A DNA stretch of 11,248 nt from contig CALMAD010000063.1 in assembly GCA_937859105.1 (NCBI GenBank), forward strand, positions 1 through 11,248, read 5' to 3'. Positions within the stretch are counted from its first letter, which is position 1, and each line of letters starts with the position of its first letter. The translations under genes and the position numbers were made by a program. The notes beneath the pieces were generated by a model. It saw only the letters and a list, made by a program, of their open reading frames with translations, was not told the DNA's origin and did not search any database. Origin of the DNA: an uncultured Propionibacteriaceae bacterium (GTDB taxonomy: Bacteria; Actinomycetota; Actinomycetes; Propionibacteriales; Propionibacteriaceae). This document shows positions 6,539-11,248 of this stretch, in pieces.

Positions 6539-6805
6539 ATGTCGCTCCTGGAAACCGAAGACTGGACGTTGAAGGCCAAGTGCCGAGGCATGCAGGATCA
6601 ACTGTTTCCGGATGGGGCCGACCAGAAGCGCGCTCGCGTGGTGTGCATGGGTTGCTCCGTGCGGCCCGTCTGCCTGGCCGAGGCCCTCGACAATCGCATC
6701 GAGTGGGGCGTGTGGGGCGGCATGACCGAGCGTGAGCGCCGCCAACTCCTGCGCCAGCACACCGAGATCACCAACTGGAGCCAGGTGCTCTGTCCGCGGC
6801 CCTGA
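6539..6805 (+). CDS. whiB4: WhiB-family iron-sulfur transcription factor, WhiB4-like
   Basis: The 88-residue protein has the four WhiB cysteines, Cys15, Cys36, Cys39 and Cys45, spaced C-x20-C-x2-C-x5-C. They hold a [4Fe-4S] cluster sensitive to oxygen or nitric oxide. The GVWGGMTERERR turn (57-68) is the signature that contacts the sigma factor, with basic residues behind it. The QKRARVVC and LLRQH stretches and the position beside ponA2 point to WhiB4, which in mycobacteria is a redox-responsive regulator. The ATG at 6539 has AGAGG (6526-6530) upstream. Odd points: the protein stops soon after NWSQVLCPRP, without the longer basic tail I recall for mycobacterial WhiB4, and it has a fifth cysteine (Cys85) near the end. 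This may change DNA binding. No frameshift explains the short end. Confidence 0.93.
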   Translation: MSLLETEDWTLKAKCRGMQDQLFPDGADQKRARVVCMGCSVRPVCLAEALDNRIEWGVWGGMTERERRQLLRQHTEITNWSQVLCPRP

Positions 6806-6823
6806 CGGCCCAGACCATCCGAC

Positions 6824-6842
6824 CCGCCGGGATTGTCGGCGG
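6824..6842. terminator. GC hairpin between whiB4 and the DUF4177-like gene
   Basis: CCGCCG at 6824-6829 and CGGCGG at 6837-6842 form a perfect 6-bp stem with a 7-nt loop, 18 bp after the whiB4 stop. No T-run follows. It could end whiB4 transcription, or serve as an operator, since it lies directly upstream of the TAGGCT -10 box of the next gene. Confidence 0.35.
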
Positions 6843-6849
6843 CGCTCGC

Positions 6850-6855
6850 TAGGCT
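6850..6855 (+). promoter_or_regulatory. Putative -10 box giving a leaderless operon mRNA
   Basis: TAGGCT fits the actinobacterial TANNNT -10 pattern and ends 6 nt before the ATG at 6862. The intervening GCCACC has no ribosome-binding site, so transcription probably starts at the ATG. It would drive the five-gene run through 9486. Confidence 0.5.
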
Positions 6856-6861
6856 GCCACC

Positions 6862-7026
6862 ATGACCAAGTGGGAATACGCGACGGCACCGGTGCTGGTG
6901 CACGCGACGAAGCAGATCCTCGACAACTGGGGTGCTGACGGGTGGGAGCTCGTGCAGATCGTCCCCGGGCCCAACCCTCAAAACGTGGTGGCCTACTTCA
7001 AGCGGCCCCTCGAGGCCGGCCAGTGA
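6862..7026 (+). CDS. Small DUF4177-like conserved protein, 54 aa
   Basis: The 54-residue reading frame encodes MTKWEYATAPVL at its start and a GWELVQIVPG core (residues 27-36), followed by a strand with VVAYFKRP. The WEY...GWELV...YFKRP pattern is that of DUF4177-type small proteins, a compact alpha/beta fold with no known activity. It is the first gene of the run that ends with the Nudix gene, and its TGA overlaps the GTG of the RidA gene by four bases. From memory, mycobacteria have a similarly short gene beside the RidA homologue Rv3678c. The conserved placement suggests a partner or accessory role to RidA, but nothing in the sequence shows this. It has an apparent leaderless start. Confidence 0.85.
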   Translation: MTKWEYATAPVLVHATKQILDNWGADGWELVQIVPGPNPQNVVAYFKRPLEAGQ

Positions 7027-7493
7027 CGGCCGACCGTCCCTCCGCCCGGCTCGCCGCCTTGGGCCTGACCCTTCCGGCCGTCGCCAAGCCGCTGGCGGCC
7101 TACGTGCCGGCGCTGCGCCAGGGCGACGTGATCCTGACCTCGGGCCAACTGCCGTCGGTCGACGGCGTCCCGGTCGCGATCGGTAAGGCGGGCGACGAGG
7201 TCGACCTGCCCACGGCCGTCACGTGCGCGCGGGTCGCGGCGCTCAATGCGCTGGCGGCCGCGGCGTCCGTCGCGGGTGGCCTCGACGAGATCACCCGGGT
7301 CGTGAAGGTGGTCGTCTACGTGGCGAGCGATCCTGACTTCTCCGAGCAGCCGCAGGTGGCCAACGGGGCGAGTGAGCTTCTCAGCGAGTTGTTCGGCGAG
7401 GCGGGCCGGCATGTGCGCAGTGCGGTCGGCGTCGCCGTGTTGCCGCTCAACGTGCCGGTCGAGCTGGAGCTGACGGTGGAGGCTCGGGCCTGA
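7023..7493 (+). CDS. RidA/YjgF/UK114-family protein (probable enamine/imine deaminase)
   Basis: The 156-residue protein has the chorismate-mutase-like RidA fold expected of a trimer. The C-terminal signature includes [19 protein letters not shown] (131-149), where Arg132 aligns with the catalytic Arg of RidA and Glu148 lies in the following strand. The N-terminal half carries [14 protein letters not shown] (35-48), the usual substrate-groove segment. RidA hydrolyses reactive enamines and imines, such as 2-aminoacrylate from serine or cysteine, and so protects PLP enzymes. The protein is longer than E. coli RidA (about 128 aa) and resembles the about 150-aa actinobacterial subgroup, for which RidA activity is less certain. 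The GTG start at 7023 overlaps the upstream stop (GTGA) and gives a normal length. The nth gene begins 2 nt after its stop. Confidence 0.88.
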   Translation: MTADRPSARLAALGLTLPAVAKPLAAYVPALRQGDVILTSGQLPSVDGVPVAIGKAGDEVDLPTAVTCARVAALNALAAAASVAGGLDEITRVVKVVVYVASDPDFSEQPQVANGASELLSELFGEAGRHVRSAVGVAVLPLNVPVELELTVEARA

Positions 7494-7495
7494 CG

Positions 7496-8179
7496 ATGGC
7501 TGTCGACGCCTCTCAGCCCGGGCGCATCTTCGACGAGCTCGGCCGCCTCTACCCCCACGCGCACTGCGAGCTCGACTTCTCGACGCCGCTGGAGTTGCTG
7601 GTGGCCACGGTGCTGTCCGCGCAGTCCACCGACCGGGGCGTCAACCTCGTCACGCCCGCGCTCTTCGCGCGGTATCCGAGCGCCGGTGCGTACGCGGCGG
7701 CCGATCGTGCCGAGCTGGAGGGCATGATCCGGCCTACCGGCTTCTACCGGGCGAAGGCCGAGCACCTGATCGGCATCGGCGCCGCGCTCGTCGAGCGGTT
7801 CGGCGGCGAGGTGCCAGCCGACCTGGCTGACCTGGTCTCGCTGCCGGGCGTCGGCCGCAAGACGGCCAACGTGGTGCTCGGCGACGCGTTCGGCGTCCCC
7901 GGCATCACGACCGACACGCACTTTCTGCGCCTGTCGAGGCGGTTCGGGTGGACGGCGTCGGCGAAGCCGCTGGTCGTGGAGGCCGAGGTGGGGGCGCTGT
8001 TCGACCCAGCGGACTGGGTGACCCTGTGTCACCGCGTGATCTGGCACGGGCGCCGGCGGTGCCACGCCCGGCGTCCCGCGTGCGGGGCGTGCCCGCTCGA
8101 GGGCCTGTGCCCCTCGTACGGGGAGGGCCCCACCGATCCCGAGGTGGCCGCGAAGCTCGTGAAGGAGCCGGCGCGGTGA
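7496..8179 (+). CDS. nth: Endonuclease III (DNA glycosylase/AP lyase)
   Basis: The 227-residue enzyme removes oxidised pyrimidines such as thymine glycol from DNA and nicks the resulting abasic site. Seen: the helix-hairpin-helix [12 protein letters not shown] (116-127) with catalytic Lys122, the acidic [11 protein letters not shown] motif (139-149) with catalytic Asp140, and a [4Fe-4S] loop of Cys189, Cys196, Cys199 and Cys205 in the classical C-x6-C-x2-C-x5-C spacing. All key residues are present and the length fits. The start ATG at 7496 lies 2 nt behind the RidA stop; GGAGG is about 14 nt upstream, so reinitiation may help. The stop overlaps the GTG of the thioredoxin-like gene. The nth-thioredoxin-Nudix order is the same as in mycobacteria (Rv3674c-Rv3672c, from memory). 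Confidence 0.96.
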   Translation: MAVDASQPGRIFDELGRLYPHAHCELDFSTPLELLVATVLSAQSTDRGVNLVTPALFARYPSAGAYAAADRAELEGMIRPTGFYRAKAEHLIGIGAALVERFGGEVPADLADLVSLPGVGRKTANVVLGDAFGVPGITTDTHFLRLSRRFGWTASAKPLVVEAEVGALFDPADWVTLCHRVIWHGRRRCHARRPACGACPLEGLCPSYGEGPTDPEVAAKLVKEPAR

Positions 8180-8805
8180 GGGCTGCGGCGGCGGCCGCGG
8201 CGTCCCTGCTGCTGCTGTTGGCCGGGTGCGGCGGCGTCCCGGGGCCGAACGCGCCGCGGGCGCAGGGCGGCGCGGTGGTGCGCACGGCGTCCAGTGATCC
8301 GAACACGCCGCAGCTCATCGCTCAGCGCGAGCGGGCGGGGCTGCCCGACTGCCCGGTGCCGGCCGCCGCGGCCGAGCCGGTGAGCTACGGGCTGCCGCCG
8401 GTCAGCCTGCCGTGCCTGGGCAGCGACCGGTGGGTCACCCTGTCCGACCTCCGCGGCCGGCCGATGGTGATCAACCTGTGGGCGCAGTGGTGCGACCCGT
8501 GTCGCCAGGAGGCACCGTATCTTCGGCGATTCGCCGACGAGGCCGCGGGCAAGGTCGACGTGATGGGCATCGACATCACCGATCCGCTGCCTGACAAGGC
8601 GATCGAGTTCGCGGCGGCGTCCGGGTGGAGGTACCCGCACCTCGTCGATCGGGAGGGTCTGTTGAGCCGGTCGATGCAGGTGCCGGGCATTCCGGTCACG
8701 CTGCTGGTGAACGCGGAGGGGCGCATCGTCTACCGTCATACCGGTCCGTTCACGTCGGCGCAGCAGGTGCGCGACCTGGTGAGCGAGCAGTTGGGGGTGG
8801 TCTGA
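8176..8805 (+). CDS. Thioredoxin-like (TlpA/ResA-type) lipoprotein
   Basis: The 209-residue protein is probably a secreted thiol-disulfide oxidoreductase attached to the membrane by lipid. A hydrophobic stretch (3-15) ends in the lipobox LAGC, with Cys18 as the acylation site; only one Arg precedes it, so the n-region is weak. The thioredoxin fold starts near residue 85 and shows the active site WAQWCDPC (Cys106, Cys109) and the cis-proline motif GIPVT (171-175). Two further cysteines (59 and 80) lie between anchor and fold and could form a disulfide. TlpA/ResA-like proteins reduce or exchange disulfides outside the cytoplasm, for example in cytochrome c maturation or cell-wall proteins; the partner is not shown here. 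The GTG at 8176 overlaps the nth stop and has AAGGAG 8 nt upstream, a strong ribosome site. The next gene starts directly at its stop. Confidence 0.9.
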   Translation: MRAAAAAAASLLLLLAGCGGVPGPNAPRAQGGAVVRTASSDPNTPQLIAQRERAGLPDCPVPAAAAEPVSYGLPPVSLPCLGSDRWVTLSDLRGRPMVINLWAQWCDPCRQEAPYLRRFADEAAGKVDVMGIDITDPLPDKAIEFAAASGWRYPHLVDREGLLSRSMQVPGIPVTLLVNAEGRIVYRHTGPFTSAQQVRDLVSEQLGVV

Positions 8806-9486
8806 GTGGGCGGCAATGTTCCGGGGAGTCTCGACCGGTTGCGTTCGGCGCTGGCGTCGCCCGCGGCGTTGGAGCGGGTCGTCGCCGGGCGTCCGGGCCA
8901 GGGCGGCCGGACGGCGGCCGTCCTCATTCTGTTGTCGTTCGACGCGGACGCCGCCGGCCGCGAGCCCGGCGTCGCGGCCGGGCTGCGGTGCGTGTTCATC
9001 GAGAAGGCGGCACACCTGCGCCGTCACGCCGGCCAGATCGGGTTCCCCGGCGGCGCGATCGAGCCGGCCGACGGCTCGAAGGTCGCCGCGGCGCTGCGCG
9101 AGGCGGAGGAGGAGGTGGGCGTCCGGCCGTCCGAGGTGTCCGTGCTCGGCGTCCTGCCGCCCGCCCACGTCGCGGCCAGCAACTTCGACGCGACGGCGGT
9201 CGTCGGGTGGTGGCCCCGGCCGCGTCCGCTCGTGCCCCATGACGTGGGGGAGATCGCGGCCGTCCACGACCTGCCACTGCCGCTGCTGGTCGATCCGGCA
9301 GCGCGTTCGACGGCGCGGCATCCGTCCGGGTACGCAGGCCCCGCGTTCGTCGTGGGCGACCTCTACATCTGGGGTTTCACCGCGCACCTGCTGGCCGGCC
9401 TGTTCGAATTGGCCGGGTGGGACGAGGCGTGGGACGCGGGGCGCTTCTCGGAGATTCCGTCGCGATTCCTGCATGGACGCCGCTAG
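8806..9486 (+). CDS. Nudix hydrolase, CoA pyrophosphatase (NudL) type
   Basis: The 226-residue protein has the extended Nudix signature of the CoA-pyrophosphatase group. HLRRHAGQIGFPGG (70-83) is the UPF0035/CoAse motif upstream of the box, and ALREAEEEVGV (96-106) gives the metal-binding REXXEE helix (Arg98, Glu99, Glu102, Glu103). Such enzymes cleave CoA or oxidised CoA into 3',5'-ADP and 4'-phosphopantetheine in the cytosol. The group assignment rests on the motif; the exact substrate is untested. The GTG at 8806 follows the preceding TGA with no gap, and a GGGGGTGG stretch (8793-8800) precedes it. It is the last gene of the five-gene run. The M. tuberculosis counterpart Rv3672c (from memory) is followed by the marP protease gene, whereas here a glucosidase follows. 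Confidence 0.9.
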   Translation: MGGNVPGSLDRLRSALASPAALERVVAGRPGQGGRTAAVLILLSFDADAAGREPGVAAGLRCVFIEKAAHLRRHAGQIGFPGGAIEPADGSKVAAALREAEEEVGVRPSEVSVLGVLPPAHVAASNFDATAVVGWWPRPRPLVPHDVGEIAAVHDLPLPLLVDPAARSTARHPSGYAGPAFVVGDLYIWGFTAHLLAGLFELAGWDEAWDAGRFSEIPSRFLHGRR

Positions 9487-9519
9487 CGATCAGCCTCTCG
9501 TCACCCCTCGGTGTGTCGC

Positions 9520-9525
9520 TAAGCT
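9520..9525 (+). promoter_or_regulatory. Possible -10 box upstream of the alpha-glucosidase
   Basis: TAAGCT fits TANNNT. A start near 9532 would give a leader of about 53 nt that begins with the 9534-9554 hairpin and carries a strong ribosome site. No clear -35 hexamer is seen. Confidence 0.3.
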
Positions 9526-9533
9526 GTCCTTCG

Positions 9534-9554
9534 GCCCGCGGTAGTGCCGTGGGC
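9534..9554. terminator. Strong hairpin between the Nudix gene and the alpha-glucosidase
   Basis: GCCCGCGG (9534-9541) pairs with CCGTGGGC (9547-9554), an 8-bp stem with one G-T pair and a 5-nt loop TAGTG. It lies 47 nt after the Nudix stop and 30 nt before the glucosidase start. No T-run follows, so it may be a GC-rich actinobacterial terminator of the operon, a leader structure, or a palindromic operator for a LacI-type sugar regulator. Confidence 0.45.
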
Positions 9555-9567
9555 TCCCTCCCCGACC

Positions 9568-9575
9568 AGGAAGGA
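9568..9575 (+). promoter_or_regulatory. Ribosome-binding site of the alpha-glucosidase
   Basis: AGGAAGGA lies 9 nt before the ATG at 9585. This strong site fixes the start and contrasts with the leaderless or coupled starts of the neighbouring genes. Confidence 0.65.
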
Positions 9576-9584
9576 CGTGCGCAC

Positions 9585-11248
9585 ATGGCGACAGCGACTC
9601 CGTGGTGGAAGTCCGCCGTGGTGTACCAGGTCTACCCGCGTTCGTTCGCCGACTCCGACGGCGACGGCGTCGGCGATCTGCGCGGCATCATCAGCAAGAT
9701 CGACTACCTCGCGACGCTGGGGGTCGACGTCGTCTGGCTGTCGCCGATCTACGCGTCGCCCATGGACGACAACGGGTACGACATCGCGGACTATCAGGCG
9801 GTCGACCCGCTGTTCGGCACGCTGGAGGATCTGGACGAGCTGATCCTCGGCCTGCACAACAAGGGCATCAAGCTGGTGATGGACCTGGTGGTGAATCACA
9901 CGTCCGACGAGCACGCGTGGTTCAAGGAGTCGCGCGACCCGGCGTCCGCGAAGCGCGACTGGTACTACTGGCGTCCGGCGCGCGAGGGGAAGACCCCCGG
10001 CGAGCCGGGGGCCGAACCGACCAACTGGGGCTCGTTCTTCAGCGGCCCGGCGTGGACGTACGACGAGGCGTCCGGGGAGTACTTCCTGCACCTGTTCAGC
10101 CGGCGCCAGCCGGATCTGAACTGGGAGAATCCCGAGGTCCGCCAGGCGATCTACGCGATGATGCGGTGGTGGGTCGACCGCGGGGTCGACGGATTCCGGA
10201 TGGACGTGATCAACCTCATCAGCAAGACCCTGCCGCTCGCCGATGGGCCCGAGTCGCCGGGGATGGGCCTCAGCTACGACGTGAGCCTGGTGAGCAACGG
10301 GCCGCGGATGATCGAGTTCCTGGAGGAGATGAACCGCGAGGTCGGCATCTCCGAGCGCGGGCTCTTCACCGTCGGCGAGATGATCAACGTCACCGCCGAT
10401 CAGGCGCGCGAGTACACCAGCCAGTTCCACGACCGGCTGGGCATGGTCTTCACGTTCGAGCACGTGTCGGTCGACCAGGAGCCGGGCGGCATGAAGTGGC
10501 AACTCAAGCCCCTCCACCTGCCCGACCTCAAGAAGACGATGGCCGCTTGGCAAGAGGGTTTGGCCGACGAGGGGTGGAACTCCCTGTACTTCTGCAACCA
10601 CGACCAGCCGCGCGTCGTGTCGCGATTCGGCGACGACTCTCCCGAGCATCGGGCGACGGCGGCGAAGACCATCGCGACCGTTCTGCACCTGCACAAGGGA
10701 ACGCCGTTCGTCTACCAGGGCGAAGAACTCGGCATGACGAACGCGGGCTTCCGGCGCCTGGAGGACTATCGCGACATCGAGTCGATCAACTTCGCAGCCA
10801 TGGCCGCCGGCCTCGGCTTCCCCGCCGAGCAGGTGCTCGCCGCCCTCGCGTCGAAGAGTCGCGACAACGCTCGCACCCCGATGCCGTGGACGCCGGAGGG
10901 CGGCTTCACCTCGGGGGAACCGTGGCTGGCGATGAACCACACCACGGGGGCGATCAACGCCGAGACCGAGCTGTACGACCGCTCCTCGGTCTTCTACTAC
11001 TTCAGGCGGCTGATTCAACTGCGGCACCATCGGGCGGTGATCCGGGAGGGCCGATTCGAGCTGCTGCTGCCCGAGGATCCGCGGATCTGGGCCTTCACCC
11101 GGACGCTGAAGGATGAGCAGCTGCTCGTCGTGGCGAACATGACGTCGCACGTCGCGGGCGTCCCGGTGGCGGAGCTGCCGAGCCTCGAGCGGGCGGAAAT
11201 GTTGCTGTCGACCAACTCGAATCCCCGCGATATCCAGGAGATCGGAAG
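9585..11248 (+). CDS. GH13 alpha-glucosidase, oligo-1,6-glucosidase type (3' end beyond window)
   Basis: The open frame runs off the right edge after 554 codons. It is a GH13 (subfamily 31-like) cytosolic glucosidase that releases glucose from the non-reducing ends of short alpha-glucans. Seen: the calcium loop DSDGDGVGDL (23-32), region I DLVVNH (100-105), the nucleophile in DGFRMDVIN (Asp207), the acid/base in FTVGEM (Glu265), and NHDQPR with Asp340. The residue after the nucleophile is Val208, which in this family goes with alpha-1,6 (isomaltose-type) preference, while Thr or Ala goes with alpha-1,4. Trehalose-6-phosphate hydrolase is the main alternative. The family is about 550-590 residues long, so only a short C-terminal piece is missing. 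A strong AGGAAGGA site precedes the ATG. No sugar transporter or regulator is visible in the window. Confidence 0.92.
   Translation, partial: MATATPWWKSAVVYQVYPRSFADSDGDGVGDLRGIISKIDYLATLGVDVVWLSPIYASPMDDNGYDIADYQAVDPLFGTLEDLDELILGLHNKGIKLVMDLVVNHTSDEHAWFKESRDPASAKRDWYYWRPAREGKTPGEPGAEPTNWGSFFSGPAWTYDEASGEYFLHLFSRRQPDLNWENPEVRQAIYAMMRWWVDRGVDGFRMDVINLISKTLPLADGPESPGMGLSYDVSLVSNGPRMIEFLEEMNREVGISERGLFTVGEMINVTADQAREYTSQFHDRLGMVFTFEHVSVDQEPGGMKWQLKPLHLPDLKKTMAAWQEGLADEGWNSLYFCNHDQPRVVSRFGDDSPEHRATAAKTIATVLHLHKGTPFVYQGEELGMTNAGFRRLEDYRDIESINFAAMAAGLGFPAEQVLAALASKSRDNARTPMPWTPEGGFTSGEPWLAMNHTTGAINAETELYDRSSVFYYFRRLIQLRHHRAVIREGRFELLLPEDPRIWAFTRTLKDEQLLVVANMTSHVAGVPVAELPSLERAEMLLSTNSNPRDIQEIG

Noticed and set aside
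4588..6735. 715-aa plus-strand open frame
   Set aside because: It lies opposite ponA2, is rich in Arg, Val, His and Asp without motifs, and extends into whiB4. It is a GC-driven antisense shadow.
8029..9474. 481-aa minus-strand frame over the nth/thioredoxin/Nudix genes
   Set aside because: Its composition is arginine-rich low complexity and it opposes three well-supported genes.
9519..11150. 543-aa minus-strand and 504-aa plus-strand frames over the glucosidase
   Set aside because: Both lack recognisable domains, while the frame from 9585 has every GH13 motif and a strong ribosome site.

Overview
The window is about 68-70% G+C by eye, with GTG starts, short -10-like TANNNT boxes sitting directly in front of ATG codons, a WhiB-family regulator and a PASTA-bearing class A penicillin-binding protein. 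This points firmly to Actinomycetota. The family is not resolved; Propionibacteriaceae or a related group is a guess. All coordinates and motifs were read by eye, and homology statements come from memory of the families.

Layout. (1) Positions 1-2829 form an accessory catabolic cassette: a truncated MHS-family MFS transporter (minus strand), a divergent IclR-family regulator, and a convergent ribokinase/deoxyribokinase-like PfkB kinase. The transporter lacks its N-terminal half (TM1-5) and is probably non-functional. The 131-bp gap between transporter and regulator contains inverted and direct repeats suited to IclR-type operators. (2) A tRNA-Pro(CGG) gene with encoded CCA (2940-3016, minus) separates the cassette from the conserved part, with a hairpin terminator candidate behind it. 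(3) Positions 3092-6405 (minus) hold ponA2 (bifunctional PBP) and a metallophosphoesterase that overlaps it by 4 bases. (4) whiB4 (6539-6805, plus) is divergent from ponA2, and the gap holds an inverted repeat. (5) Positions 6862-9486 (plus) form a tight five-gene run: a DUF4177-like 54-aa protein, a RidA-like deaminase, endonuclease III (nth), a thioredoxin-like lipoprotein and a CoA-type Nudix hydrolase. Neighbours overlap or nearly abut. (6) From 9585 to the right edge is a GH13 alpha-glucosidase (oligo-1,6-glucosidase type) without its C-terminal end.

Regions 3-5 match, from memory, the Mycobacterium tuberculosis neighbourhood Rv3672c to Rv3683 (Nudix, thioredoxin-like, nth, RidA, whiB4, ponA2, metallophosphoesterase). 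The crp, metallo-beta-lactamase-like and ArsA-like ATPase genes that sit inside it there are absent here. Functionally this block combines cell-wall synthesis under a likely redox-sensing WhiB with enzymes that repair or clear damaged metabolites, DNA bases, disulfides and CoA species. The left cassette and the right-hand glucosidase look like lineage-specific carbohydrate functions.

No clear new multi-gene defence or mobile system was found. The best leads are the half-transporter beside intact partners, the shared whiB4/ponA2 control region, the apparent leaderless starts and the translationally coupled housecleaning operon.
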